Under the pieces are notes generated by a model. It saw only the letters and a list, made by a program, of their open reading frames with translations, was not told the origin of the DNA and did not search any database. From Sphingomonas jejuensis (lineage in GTDB: Bacteria; Pseudomonadota; Alphaproteobacteria; Sphingomonadales; Sphingomonadaceae), in assembly GCF_011927695.1 (NCBI RefSeq), contig NZ_JAATJE010000001.1, positions 930,001 through 994,000 of the forward strand: a DNA stretch of 64,000 nt, read 5' to 3'. Each line of letters opens with the position of its first letter. Position 1 is the first letter of the stretch. The translations under genes were made by a program, and so were the position numbers. This document shows, piece by piece, positions 21,579 to 33,038 of the stretch.

Positions 21579-22046
21579 GTGACGCGCATCCTGGCTTCCG
21601 TGGCATCGGCCGTCTTGCTGATCGCCGCCGGCGTCTTTTTCTGGCGTGACCGCGCAGGCGCGGAGCCGCCCCCGCCGCCGTCGGCGTCCGACATCGCCCA
21701 GGTTGCGCCCGCAGCGGTCGACACACCACCCCCGCCGCGCGCCACCGAGCGGAGCCGTGAGGAACGCCGCTTCGATCGTTACGACAAGGACCGCGACGAT
21801 CTCATCACGCGCGAGGAATATCTGCGCAGCCGCCGCACGGCCTTCGGGAAGCTCGATGCGAACGGCGATGGCCGCTTGAGCTTCGACGAATGGGCGGTGA
21901 GAACCACCACCAAGTTCGCCGGCGCGGACGGTGACCGGTCGGGCGGGCTGACCCGCACCGAGTTCGCCACCACCCGCACCGTCCGGCGCGCCGCGCGGCG
22001 GGTGGCAGCCCGCTGCGACTGTCCGGCACCTGCCGGCGACGACTGA
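21579..22046 (+). CDS. Membrane-anchored EF-hand protein
   Basis: A 155-residue protein with an N-terminal hydrophobic anchor or signal (TRILASVASAVLLIAAGVFF) and a proline-rich linker. Three EF-hand calcium loops follow: DKDRDDLITREE, DANGDGRLSFDE and DGDRSGGLTRTE. The GTG at 21579 is preceded by GGGGGAGAG; upstream ATGs at 21531 and 21558 are alternatives. It ends 3 bases from the convergent trmFO stop. Role unknown, likely calcium binding in the periplasm. Confidence 0.8.
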   Translation: MTRILASVASAVLLIAAGVFFWRDRAGAEPPPPPSASDIAQVAPAAVDTPPPPRATERSREERRFDRYDKDRDDLITREEYLRSRRTAFGKLDANGDGRLSFDEWAVRTTTKFAGADGDRSGGLTRTEFATTRTVRRAARRVAARCDCPAPAGDD

Positions 22047-22049
22047 CCG

Positions 22050-23357
22050 CTATGCCGCCCAGGCGGCAAGCGCGGAGCGCGCCCGCGCGACCATGGCGGC
22101 CTTCCGCTCCGACTTCCTGACCTTGCCGTCGACCGGCGGGAACAGCCCGAAATTGACGTTCATCGGCTGATAGTCGCGTGCATCGGCGCCGCCGGTGATG
22201 TGGCCCAGCAGCGCGCCCAGCGCCGTTTCGGCCGGGGGCACGGTCGGCGCCTCGCCCCGCAGTTCCGCGGCCAGGAAGCGCCCGGCGAGCAAGCCCACTG
22301 CGGCGGACTCGACGTATCCCTCGCACCCGGTGATCTGCCCCGCGAAGCGCACATGGGGGGCGCTGCGCAGCCGCAACGTGCCGTCAAGCAGCCGCGGCGC
22401 GTTGATGAAGGTGTTGCGGTGCAGCCCGCCCAGCCGCGCGAACTCGGCCCGCTCCAGCCCCGGTATGGTCCTGAACACGCGGACCTGCTCGGCATGCTTC
22501 AGCTTGGTCTGGAACCCCACCATGTTCCAGAGCGTGCCGAGCGCATTGTCCTGCCGCAGCTGCACGACGGCATGGGGCCAGCGCCCGGTGCGCGGATCGT
22601 CGAGGCCGACCGGCTTCATGGGACCGTAGCGCAGCGTGTCGAGCCCGCGTGACGCCATCACCTCGATCGGCATGCAGCCTTCGAAATAGGGCGTGTTCTT
22701 CTCCCACTCCTTGAACTCGCCCTTTTCGCCGTCGAGCAGCGCCTGGCGGAAGGCGGCATATTGCTCCCGATCGAGCGGGCAGTTGATGTAGTCATGCCCT
22801 TCGCCCTTGTTCCAGCGGGACTGGAACCAGGCGACATCCATGTCGATCGAGTCGCGATGGACGATCGGCGCGATCGCATCGAAGAAGGCGAGCGCATCGC
22901 TTCCGGTCTCGGCCTGGATCGCGGCGGCGAGCGGCGCCGCCGTCAGCGGGCCGGTGGCGATGATTGCTGGTCCGGCGGGCAGGGTGTCCACCCGTTCGCG
23001 CACCAGCGTCACGTTGGGATGCTCGGCCAGAGCGCGGGTCACGCCCTCGGCATAGCCGTCCCGGTCGACCGCGAGAGCCGATCCTGCGGGCACCCGGTGG
23101 ATGTCGGCCTGCGCCATGATGACGGAGCCGAGCGCGCGCATCTCCTGGTGCAGCAGCCCCACTGCGTTGCCGTCCGCATCGTCCGATCGGAAACTGTTGG
23201 AACAGACGAGCTCGGCCAGACTGTCCGTCTGGTGCGCGGGCGTGCCTTCGACGCCCCGCATCTCGGACAATCGCACCCGGATGCCGGCTTGGGCGAGCTG
23301 CCAGGCGGCTTCCGATCCGGCCAGTCCGCCGCCGATGATGTGGACCTGATATGTCAT
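22050..23357 (-). CDS. trmFO: Methylenetetrahydrofolate-tRNA-(uracil-54-C5)-methyltransferase TrmFO
   Basis: Makes ribothymidine at position 54 of tRNA using methylene-THF and FADH2. The 435-residue protein has the FAD-binding GGGLAGSE at residues 9-16. Its [22 protein letters not shown]-type block carries the probable catalytic C52, and the C-terminus has GLLAGRFLA and the [12 protein letters not shown] block. The family replaces SAM-dependent TrmA in many alphaproteobacteria. It faces the HdeD-like gene divergently across 96 bases. Confidence 0.96.
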   Translation of the reverse strand: MTYQVHIIGGGLAGSEAAWQLAQAGIRVRLSEMRGVEGTPAHQTDSLAELVCSNSFRSDDADGNAVGLLHQEMRALGSVIMAQADIHRVPAGSALAVDRDGYAEGVTRALAEHPNVTLVRERVDTLPAGPAIIATGPLTAAPLAAAIQAETGSDALAFFDAIAPIVHRDSIDMDVAWFQSRWNKGEGHDYINCPLDREQYAAFRQALLDGEKGEFKEWEKNTPYFEGCMPIEVMASRGLDTLRYGPMKPVGLDDPRTGRWPHAVVQLRQDNALGTLWNMVGFQTKLKHAEQVRVFRTIPGLERAEFARLGGLHRNTFINAPRLLDGTLRLRSAPHVRFAGQITGCEGYVESAAVGLLAGRFLAAELRGEAPTVPPAETALGALLGHITGGADARDYQPMNVNFGLFPPVDGKVRKSERKAAMVARARSALAAWAA

Positions 23358-23392
23358 GCCCGCCGCTTAGCGCCGTCTGCCGACGGATGCGA

Positions 23393-23417
23393 GGAACCTG
23401 CGGCGCTTCCTGGCGTC
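23393..23417 (+). promoter_or_regulatory. Candidate EcfG promoter of the HdeD-like gene
   Basis: GGAAC (23393-23397), then 16 bases, then CGTC (23414-23417). This matches the EcfG consensus GGAAC-N16/17-CGTT except at the last base. The start codon at 23454 is a suitable distance downstream. HdeD-type genes are common stress-response targets, which fits. Confidence 0.5.
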
Positions 23418-23453
23418 TTGCCCGTCAACGGACTGGGAAGAGGGAGCGGATCG

Positions 23454-24002
23454 ATGGCGTCGAACTGGAATGGAGCGGGACAGGCCGCGCCGCCGCGTGG
23501 AACCGGCATGCTGCTTGCCCTTGGCATTCTGCTGATCATCGGCGGGTTGCTCGCCATCCTGCTTCCAGGCGCCACCGCACTTGCCGCCACCATCATCGCC
23601 GGCTGGGTGCTGCTGCTGATCGGGGTGGCCGGCATCGTCATGGGTGTGCGCACGCGGCGCGACCATGGGCGGGTGTCGGACATCCTGCTCGGCGCGCTGT
23701 CGGTCGTCGCCGGGCTCGTCCTGATCTTCGATCCGCTGCGCGGCGCGCTGTCGCTCACGCTCGTGCTCAGCATCTGGCTGCTGGTTCGCGGGATCATGGA
23801 ATTGATCGGCGCCTCCCGCTCAAACGGCGGCGGGCGCACCCTGCTCATCGTGGCGGGCCTCGTGGACCTACTGCTCGCGGGGCTGCTGTTCTTCAACTAC
23901 CCGTTTCCGGCCGTGCAGATGGCGGGGCTGTTCGTGGGCATCAGCCTGCTGTTCCGGGGCGTGACCACCACCATGGCGGCGGTTGCGCTCCGGAAGCTGT
24001 GA
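23454..24002 (+). CDS. HdeD family (DUF308) membrane protein
   Basis: A 182-residue protein with six predicted transmembrane helices in three hairpins (GMLLALGILLIIGGLLAILL, ATIIAGWVLLLIGVAGIVMG, ILLGALSVVAGLVLIFDPL and others), the DUF308/HdeD arrangement. E. coli HdeD is linked to acid resistance; the molecular function is unclear. ATG follows GGGAGCGGATCG. It is divergent from trmFO and followed by the DUF488 gene 22 bases on. Confidence 0.88.
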   Translation: MASNWNGAGQAAPPRGTGMLLALGILLIIGGLLAILLPGATALAATIIAGWVLLLIGVAGIVMGVRTRRDHGRVSDILLGALSVVAGLVLIFDPLRGALSLTLVLSIWLLVRGIMELIGASRSNGGGRTLLIVAGLVDLLLAGLLFFNYPFPAVQMAGLFVGISLLFRGVTTTMAAVALRKL

Positions 24003-24024
24003 CGCGAACGGAGGCGCCGCCGAC

Positions 24025-24455
24025 GTGGATCGACCGCAGGTCTTCACCATCGGGTATGAAGGCGCCACCGTCGACGGTCTGATCGCGGCGTTGCAGGGCG
24101 CGGGCGTGCGGCGACTGATCGACGTCCGCGCGCTGCCGCTCTCCCGCCGGCCTGGCTTTTCCAAGTCGGCGCTGGCGGCGGCCCTGGGCGAGGCCGGCAT
24201 CGACTATCGCCACCTCCGCGCGCTCGGCACGCCGAAGCGTGGCCGTGATGCCGCGAAGAAGGGCGACGTCGCCACGCTCCGTGCGGTCTATGCCGACCAG
24301 CTCGGCTTGCCGGAGGCCGAGGCCGAGGCGGCGATCCTGCAGGCGCTGGTGCGGGAGGCGCCGAGCGCTCTGCTCTGCTTCGAACGCGACCCCTGCCATT
24401 GCCACCGCACATTGCTGCATGCGGCGGCGCTGGCCGACATGGACCGGATCGACCT

Positions 24456-24465
<10 letters not shown>
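24025..24465 (+). CDS. DUF488 family protein
   Basis: A 146-residue protein with the DUF488 hallmarks FTIGYEGATVDGLI near the start, IDVRALPLSRRPGFSKSAL, and the C-terminal CFERDPCHCHR cysteine/histidine cluster. Function unknown. GTG at 24025 follows GGAGG with 10-base spacing and gives the usual N-terminus. The last 10 bases overlap the convergent 3' end of gyrA. Confidence 0.88.
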
Positions 24466-27230
<2,765 letters not shown>

Positions 27231-27305
27231 GGCAGGACTTTCGGTAGCAGGATATGAAAGGCGGACCCTAGCGGAGGGGAGGCCCTGTTGGAACCCCGCG
27301 CGCGG

Positions 27306-27326
27306 GCACGCGTACGCGCGTGCGCG
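27306..27326. other. 21-base alternating purine-pyrimidine tract upstream of gyrA
   Basis: The tract runs GCACGCGTACGCGCGTGCGCG without a break in alternation, in the 111-base gap upstream of gyrA. Such tracts can adopt Z-DNA under negative supercoiling. Confidence 0.5.
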
Positions 27327-27341
27327 ACGGCGGCGGGCGGA

Positions 27342-28025
27342 TCAGGCCGGGACCGGGCTGCCGTCCCAGGCAAAGATGCCGCCGCTGTCCGGCACGCTCA
27401 ACCCCTCGAGCACATCGAGCAGCTGCACGGCCGCGCGATCGGGCGAGAACAGCGTGCCGGGGCGCACATTGCCCTGGAACGGCTCGCTCAGCCGGGTGTC
27501 CACGGTCCCGGGGTGCAGGCCGACGATGATGGCGCGCGGGCGCTGGCGCGCTGCCTCGATCGACGCGCCCTTGATGATCATGTTGAGCGCCGCCTTCGCG
27601 GCCCGGTAGCTGTGCCAGCCACCCAGGCGATTGTCGCCGATGCTGCCCACCCGGGCGGACAGCGCCGCTATTACCGCGCGGTCGCCTTTCGGCAGCAGCG
27701 GCAGGAAATGCTTGATGATCAGCGCGGGGCCGATCGTGTTGATCGCAAAGTTGCGGGCCATCCACGCCGCATCGATCTCCGCCAGCGACTTCTCCGGCCC
27801 ATGGGTGGCGTCATGGAGAAGGCCGGTCGCGATCAGGATCAGGGTCGGGGCGGGGCCGGCCGCCACGGTGGCGGCTGCGGCGCGCACCTGATCCTCCACC
27901 GTGATGTCCAGCGTGTCGCGGGCGAAGCCATGGACCGCGTCATGCGCGCCTTCCTCGCGGATCGCATCCAGCAAGGCCGCGCCGATGCCGCCGCCCGCGC
28001 CGATCACCACCGCCGATCCGCTCAC
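27342..28025 (-). CDS. SDR family oxidoreductase (C-factor-like)
   Basis: A short-chain dehydrogenase of 227 residues. The nucleotide-binding GAGGGIGAALL is at the N-terminus, the catalytic serine is in AALSARVGSIGD, and YRAAKAALN provides YxxxK. The HPGTVDTRLSEPFQ C-terminal motif is typical of the C-factor (CsgA-like) subgroup. GTG at 28025 has GGAGG eight bases upstream; an ATG at 28040 is less well placed. Substrate unknown. It precedes gyrA on the same strand. Confidence 0.86.
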   Translation of the reverse strand: MSGSAVVIGAGGGIGAALLDAIREEGAHDAVHGFARDTLDITVEDQVRAAAATVAAGPAPTLILIATGLLHDATHGPEKSLAEIDAAWMARNFAINTIGPALIIKHFLPLLPKGDRAVIAALSARVGSIGDNRLGGWHSYRAAKAALNMIIKGASIEAARQRPRAIIVGLHPGTVDTRLSEPFQGNVRPGTLFSPDRAAVQLLDVLEGLSVPDSGGIFAWDGSPVPA

Positions 28026-28097
28026 CCGGAACGCCTCCATGCCACAGAATGGCTGGACCCCTAGCCGCCATGCCTGCAGCCGTCGAGCCGGCGCGTG

Positions 28098-28123
28098 GGA
28101 ACCGGACGGGTTCAACCACGGTT
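28098..28123 (+). promoter_or_regulatory. Weak EcfG-like promoter upstream of the TPR gene
   Basis: GGAAC (28098-28102), 17 bases, then GGTT (28120-28123): one mismatch to GGAAC-N17-CGTT. The leader to the start codon at 28245 would be over 100 bases, so the assignment is weak. Confidence 0.25.
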
Positions 28124-28244
28124 CACAGCGCGGACCGCAAGTGGCCGGCCGTGGATGCTTGTGCGTCCGTCACGGCCTCTTTAGCAGGTCCAAGCCATTC
28201 AGCGCGCGCTGTCCCCAGCGCGACGCGCCTGAGGAGAAGAGCAT

Positions 28245-29564
28245 ATGAAGCTGCTGTCCACCCTGTCGCTCGGCACCGCAGCGGTTGCGCTGTTCGCCGT
28301 TGCCGCGACCCCGGCCGATGCACAGCGCCGTCGTGAGCGGCAGGCGGAGCAGCCGGCGGCCGCGCCCGGTGCGTACACGCCCACGCTCTCCCGCGAGTTC
28401 CGCGCCGCGGTCGCGCCCGCCGACGAGGCGGCGACCCAGCAGAACTGGGCGGCCGCAAACGCCGCGCTTGCCACGGCCGCGCCGCTCGCCACCACCCCGG
28501 ACGAGAAGTACACGCTGGGCCAGGTTCGGCTGCGGGTTGGCCTCGGCACCAACGACAAGGCCGTGCAGCGCGCCGCCCTGCAGGAGATCGTGGACAGCGG
28601 CGTCGGCCCGTCCGAGCAGTTGCCGCGCTTCCGCTTCTTCCTCGGCAACCTCGCCTATGAGGCCAACGACAATGCGGCGGCCGAGCGCTATCTGAACGAG
28701 GCGATCCAGGCCGGCTACAACGAAAACAACGTCAAGCTGATGCTGGCGAGCGTTTATTTCCGCACCAACCGGACGCAGCAGGGTCTGCAGCTGCTGGAGC
28801 AGGCGATCAACGAGGAGCGTGCCGCCGGGCGCGTGCCGCCGCAGGACTGGTACCGCCGTGGTGCGTCGGTTGCCTACCAAGGCCAGATGGCGCCTGAAGT
28901 CGCCAAGTGGACCCGGCTGCAGGTCGAGGCCTATCCGACGCCGGAGAACTGGCGCTCGGCGCTGGTCATCTACGAGGAAGCGAACGAGAACCTCGACAGC
29001 CAGGTCATGCTCGACCTGTACCGGCTGAAGCGCGCGACGGGCGCGCTGACCAGCGAGCGGGATTACTTCACCTACGCGCAGCTCGCCTATGATCGCGGCC
29101 TGTTCGGCGAGGCGAAGGCCGTGGTCGACGAGGGTCAGGCATCCGGCGACGTGCAGCGCACCGCGCCGGCCTTTGCGCAGATCTACACGCCCGCGTCGCA
29201 GCGCATCACGGCCGACCGTCGTGAGCTGACAGCATCCGGCGGCCGCATCGCCTCGGCCAGCGCTGCAGACGCGCTCGACACCGCCAATGTCGCCCTTGCC
29301 TATGGCGAGGACCAGCTGGCGGTGCAGGGCTACCGCGCGGCGCTTCAGAAGGGTGGCATCGACACCAACCTTGCCAACATGCGGCTCGGCATCGCGCTTG
29401 CCCGCCAGGGCCAGGGTGAGGAAGCGCGCGCGGCCTTTGCGCAGGTGACGGGCGTTCGCAAGCCCATCGCCGACTTCTGGACGCTCTACACGACGTCGCG
29501 CGGCAGCGCCGCTCCGGCGGCGGCCCCGGCCGCTGCACCGGCGGCCACACCGACCGCGGGCTGA
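28245..29564 (+). CDS. Secreted tetratricopeptide-repeat protein
   Basis: A 439-residue protein. The signal peptide (MKLLSTLSLGTAAVALFAVA, cleavage after ADA) is followed by TPR-like helical repeats; clear units include GNLAYEANDNAAAERYLNEA and LASVYFRTNRTQQGLQLLEQ. The low-complexity Ala/Pro tail is APAAAPAAAPAAT. It is probably a periplasmic scaffold; no catalytic motif is seen. The ribosome-binding site is GAGGAGAAG. A strong terminator follows at 29584. Confidence 0.85.
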   Translation: MKLLSTLSLGTAAVALFAVAATPADAQRRRERQAEQPAAAPGAYTPTLSREFRAAVAPADEAATQQNWAAANAALATAAPLATTPDEKYTLGQVRLRVGLGTNDKAVQRAALQEIVDSGVGPSEQLPRFRFFLGNLAYEANDNAAAERYLNEAIQAGYNENNVKLMLASVYFRTNRTQQGLQLLEQAINEERAAGRVPPQDWYRRGASVAYQGQMAPEVAKWTRLQVEAYPTPENWRSALVIYEEANENLDSQVMLDLYRLKRATGALTSERDYFTYAQLAYDRGLFGEAKAVVDEGQASGDVQRTAPAFAQIYTPASQRITADRRELTASGGRIASASAADALDTANVALAYGEDQLAVQGYRAALQKGGIDTNLANMRLGIALARQGQGEEARAAFAQVTGVRKPIADFWTLYTTSRGSAAPAAAPAAAPAATPTAG

Positions 29565-29583
29565 CGCGACGCCAACAGCAAAA

Positions 29584-29620
29584 GGGGCTCCGGTTCGATC
29601 AACCGGAGCCCCTTTTTCTT
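29584..29620 (+). terminator. Rho-independent terminator, likely bidirectional
   Basis: A perfect 12-bp stem (GGGGCTCCGGTT with AACCGGAGCCCC, 5-base loop) is followed by TTTTTCTT. On the minus strand the same stem is followed by TTTTGC, so it can also end the convergent lrp gene. Confidence 0.93.
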
Positions 29621-29635
29621 GCCGAGTGGACTGGC

Positions 29636-30145
29636 CTAGCCGTGTTCCGGAACCGGGACGCCCGGCTCCGCCTTCGACGTGCGGATCGTCAGCGACGTCT
29701 TCACGCCCGCGACGTTCGGCGCCGTCGTCAGCCGGCTGGTCAAGAAATCCTGGAAGTCCTGGAGGTCCGCGGCGACGATCTTCAGGATGAAGTCGATCTC
29801 GCCGTTGAGCATATGGCATTCCCGCACCTGCGGCAGGGCGGCGACATGCGTTTCGAACGCCCTGAGGTCCGCCTCCGCCTGGCTCTTCAGGCTCACCATC
29901 GCGAACACGGTGATGCCGTAGCCCAGCTTCTGCGGATCAAGCGTCGCATGGTAGCCATGAATGAAGCCCGCCTGTTCCAGCGCGCGCACGCGCCGCAGGC
30001 ACGGCGGCGCCGTCAGCCCCACCTTCTGCGCGAGGTCGACGTTGGTCATGCGACCATTGTCCTGCAGTTCGGCCAGGATCTGCAGGTCGATGGCATCCAG
30101 CGTGCTGGTTGCCGGAGGAGAAGATTGCGGGCGTTGATCAACCAT
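29636..30145 (-). CDS. Lrp/AsnC family transcriptional regulator
   Basis: A 169-residue protein with the AsnC-type winged helix (LDAIDLQILAELQDNGRM, then TNVDLAQKVGLTAPPCLRRV) and a C-terminal RAM ligand-binding domain (VRECHMLNGEIDFILKIVA). Members sense amino acids and oligomerise. A short N-terminal extension precedes the HTH. An inverted repeat lies 17 bases upstream of the start, consistent with autoregulation. Confidence 0.93.
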   Translation of the reverse strand: MVDQRPQSSPPATSTLDAIDLQILAELQDNGRMTNVDLAQKVGLTAPPCLRRVRALEQAGFIHGYHATLDPQKLGYGITVFAMVSLKSQAEADLRAFETHVAALPQVRECHMLNGEIDFILKIVAADLQDFQDFLTSRLTTAPNVAGVKTSLTIRTSKAEPGVPVPEHG

Positions 30146-30161
30146 GGGCCGTCCCTAATAA

Positions 30162-30181
30162 AATTGCGCGTGAACGCAATT
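30162..30181. promoter_or_regulatory. Inverted repeat upstream of lrp, candidate autoregulatory operator
   Basis: AATTGCG (30162-30168) and CGCAATT (30175-30181) are separated by six bases, within an AT-rich stretch just before the lrp start. Lrp/AsnC proteins commonly bind such AT-rich inverted repeats near their own genes. Confidence 0.5.
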
Positions 30182-30284
30182 GTCCCACTATGCAACGTGC
30201 CATTTTCGCCTCTGTCACTGGCGTGTCCGCCTACTTAACGCGTGTTTGTCGCCAGCCCAATGCTGGGGTTGGTGAAGGGGGCAC

Positions 30285-31952
30285 GTGGTACGGTTCGATG
30301 ACATGCTGGCAACCGTTTTGCGGCAGCCCGAGTCCGATGACGCGGCGCGGCAGACGGCATGGCGTCAGCTTGTGGACCTGTTGGCGCAAAGCCGCACGGA
30401 CGACGATGTCCGGCTGGAGCGTGACGCCTTTCGCCGCCTGCGCGACTGGCGCCAGGCTGTTCCGGCGAACATCCGCCGGGCTGCGGCGGAGGCCTTGGCC
30501 GGCCGCCGCGTTCCGCCTGCGCTGGTGCGCTTCTTTTCCGAAGACAGCCCGTTTGTCGCCCGCCCGCTGCTGCGCGCGGTGAGGCTGCCGACCGCGCAGT
30601 GGCTCGGCCTGCTGCCCGATCTTTCCCCCACCGCGCGCGCGCTGCTCCGCCACCGGGCCGATCTCGGCATCGACGTTGAACGAGCGCTGGAAAGCTTCGG
30701 CGCGACTGATTTCGTCTTGGCGGCGCCTCCCGCGGATCCGGTGCAATCCGGGCCTGCGATTGAACCGGCTGCCGTTCAGCCGTCGAACGACGAAGCAGCC
30801 GACCCGCAGGACGAGCGCGCCCAACCTTCGCCATTGCCATCAGTGTCGGAGCTGCTCGAGCGGATCGCCCGCTTCCAGGCGACGCCGCCGGGCCCGGCTC
30901 AGGCTCCGGATATCGCCAACGTCCACGACCAGTTTTCCTTCGAGACCGACGTCACGGCGCGGATCCACCATGTCGACGGGGTGCCCGCGTCCGCACTGAT
31001 CGGTCTCAGCATCCTTGCTCTTGCTGAGCCCGGTAGCGACCGCGGGGTGGATGGGCAGGTCGCGGGCGCGGTGCGCGCGCGGCGGCCCTTCCGCAACGGG
31101 CGGCTGCTGATGGCGGCGGGAACGGCGCTTGCCGGCAGCTGGCGCTTGTCCGCCGTTCCGGTCTTCGACCATCGGACGGGACGTTTCACCGGCTATCGTG
31201 GCAGCGCACGGCGGCCGCGGGCCGACGAGCAGGCGGGGCAGGGCGGCCTGTTCGGGCTGGCAGCCGATGGCGGGTCGCTGCAGCAGCTGGTGCACGAGAT
31301 CCGGACGCCTCTGAACGCGATCGTGGGCTTCGGCGAGATGATCGAGCACGCGGTTCTCGGCCCCGCGCCGCGTGACGAGCGGGAGCGTGCCGGCCGGATC
31401 GTCGCCGACGCGCGGCGGCTGGTGGAGGCGGTCGAGGACCTCGACACCGCGGCGCGCCTGGCCGGAGGCAAGCTCGCCACTCAGATCGACAGCGTCGATC
31501 CGGACGCGTTCACCCGCGCGATCGCCACGGCCGCGACTCCGGCGGCGCGCGAGCGCGGGGTGACCCTGACGCTGGACGCGGACCCGGCGTTGGTGCCGAT
31601 CCTTGCGGACGGCGGCCGGTTGGAACGCATGGGCGCCCGGCTGGTCACGGCCGCGCTGTTGACCGCCGCGCCGGGTGAGACGGTGACGGCGTCGCTCGGC
31701 GGCGACCTCGATCACTGGCGGCTTGACGTCACCCGCAGCATGCGGCTGGCCGGTCGTACGGAAGCCGACCTGCTCGATCCCGACCTTGGCGCGGACGAGG
31801 AGGAGGGCGGCCCGATCCTCGGTCTCGCCTTCTCGCTCCGGCTCGTTCGCAGCCTCGCCGAAGCAGCGGGCGGACGGCTTGAGATCGCCGCCGACCGCTT
31901 CACCCTCGCCATCCCGAGCGCTCGTCCGGTCGACGCCAGCATCGGCGCCTAG
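30285..31952 (+). CDS. Histidine-kinase-like protein with degenerate ATPase domain
   Basis: A 555-residue protein. The N-terminal ~140 residues are helical and DUF2336-like (VPPALVRFFSEDSPFVARPL). A Pro/Ala linker and a possible PAS-like segment follow. A HisKA dimerisation helix with H337 in LVHEIRTPLNAIVGF is intact. The expected HATPase_c fold follows, but the N-box asparagine is missing (ERMGARLVTAALLTAA) and no DxGxG box is seen. Only a GLAFSLRLVRSLAEAAGG remnant of the final motif remains. The start is GTG after AAGGGGG. No response regulator is adjacent. Confidence 0.8.
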   Translation: MVRFDDMLATVLRQPESDDAARQTAWRQLVDLLAQSRTDDDVRLERDAFRRLRDWRQAVPANIRRAAAEALAGRRVPPALVRFFSEDSPFVARPLLRAVRLPTAQWLGLLPDLSPTARALLRHRADLGIDVERALESFGATDFVLAAPPADPVQSGPAIEPAAVQPSNDEAADPQDERAQPSPLPSVSELLERIARFQATPPGPAQAPDIANVHDQFSFETDVTARIHHVDGVPASALIGLSILALAEPGSDRGVDGQVAGAVRARRPFRNGRLLMAAGTALAGSWRLSAVPVFDHRTGRFTGYRGSARRPRADEQAGQGGLFGLAADGGSLQQLVHEIRTPLNAIVGFGEMIEHAVLGPAPRDERERAGRIVADARRLVEAVEDLDTAARLAGGKLATQIDSVDPDAFTRAIATAATPAARERGVTLTLDADPALVPILADGGRLERMGARLVTAALLTAAPGETVTASLGGDLDHWRLDVTRSMRLAGRTEADLLDPDLGADEEEGGPILGLAFSLRLVRSLAEAAGGRLEIAADRFTLAIPSARPVDASIGA

Positions 31953-31976
31953 CGGCCGACACGCCTCTCGTCTGGG

Positions 31977-33038
31977 TCAGGAGCCGTTCTGGCTTCCGGG
32001 CGCGGGCGCGGCGGTGGGGCCGTTCGGCAGCACCACCTCGACTCGCCGGTTGCGCTGGCGCCCGGCCTCGTCATCGCTGCCGTCCGCCTGCGCATTCGGC
32101 GCAACCGGCCTCAGCTCACCCAGGCCGATCGTCCGGAACCTGCCGGCATCGATTCCCTTGTCGACAAGATAGGCCTGCACCGCCTCGGCCCGCTCCTCCG
32201 ACAGCCGCTTGTTGTAGGCGTCGTCACCCTTAGCATCGGTGTGGCCCTCGATCGCGATCTGGCCGGCAGGCGACGCCTGGATGAGGGCGGCCAGCCGATC
32301 CAGCGTCTGCCGGGCCTGCGCGCGGATCGTCGCCTTGTCGAAGTCGAACGTCACGTCGCCCGGCAACGACACGATCGTCCCGCGGTCGGTCTGCGTCGCG
32401 CCCAGTTCGCTGCGGAGGGCTTCCACCGCCCTCAGGTCGCTGGTCGCCTGTCCACCCGCGCCGAGGGTCGATCCGCCCGCCGCGGCCTGGCGGAGCGAGG
32501 ACGCCGCATTGGGGCGCATATTGGACAGCGCCGATGCCTCGGCGCCGCCGGACGCGCCAAAGGCGCCGTCGAGCGGCAGGACCACCTGGAAGCGCGGGCT
32601 GGCGCTGTACTCGTTGTCGGCAGACCCGTTCTCGTTGAGCACAAGCGTCGCGCGCTCGGCCCGTGGCAGGCTGCCGCTGAACACCAGCACGCCATCCATC
32701 GTCTGGCCGCCGGGGACCGCGAGCTGAGGGTTGCCCGCCGGCGGGATCAGCATCAGCTTCTCGCCACTGTCGGCAAGGATATAGCTGTTCTCGCTGCCGG
32801 AATTGAGCGTCACCTCCCGCTCGCGCCCGTTCAGCAGCCGAACCGCGACCTCGACGCGGTCACCGCCGGCGCTGAGGGACAGCACCTGCAGGACGGCGCC
32901 GTTCGGATGCGCGATCTGCGCGTCGATCGGCGAAGGCTCGGATCCGCCGAGCAGCCCGCCGCCGTCGCACCCGGTCACCATCAGGCTCGCGCCGAGAAGG
33001 ATAAGGCGCATCGACACACGCGCGGCCCCCGAGCTCAT
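31977..33038 (-). CDS. OmpA-domain lipoprotein with N-terminal domain shared with its neighbour
   Basis: A 353-residue protein. The lipoprotein signal ends in LMVTGC, with C24 the lipidated cysteine. A ~110-residue beta-rich domain follows (AHPNGAVLQVLSLS, ADSGEKLMLIPPAG, GGQTMDGVLVFSG). The C-terminal OmpA peptidoglycan-binding domain has VTFDFDKATIRAQA, IAIEGHTDAKGDDAYNKRLS and RQRNRRVEVVL. The ATG at 33038 overlaps the stop of the upstream gene by ATGA. The N-terminal domain is clearly related to the upstream lipoprotein, so the pair arose by duplication. Confidence 0.9.
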   Translation of the reverse strand: MSSGAARVSMRLILLGASLMVTGCDGGGLLGGSEPSPIDAQIAHPNGAVLQVLSLSAGGDRVEVAVRLLNGREREVTLNSGSENSYILADSGEKLMLIPPAGNPQLAVPGGQTMDGVLVFSGSLPRAERATLVLNENGSADNEYSASPRFQVVLPLDGAFGASGGAEASALSNMRPNAASSLRQAAAGGSTLGAGGQATSDLRAVEALRSELGATQTDRGTIVSLPGDVTFDFDKATIRAQARQTLDRLAALIQASPAGQIAIEGHTDAKGDDAYNKRLSEERAEAVQAYLVDKGIDAGRFRTIGLGELRPVAPNAQADGSDDEAGRQRNRRVEVVLPNGPTAAPAPGSQNGS

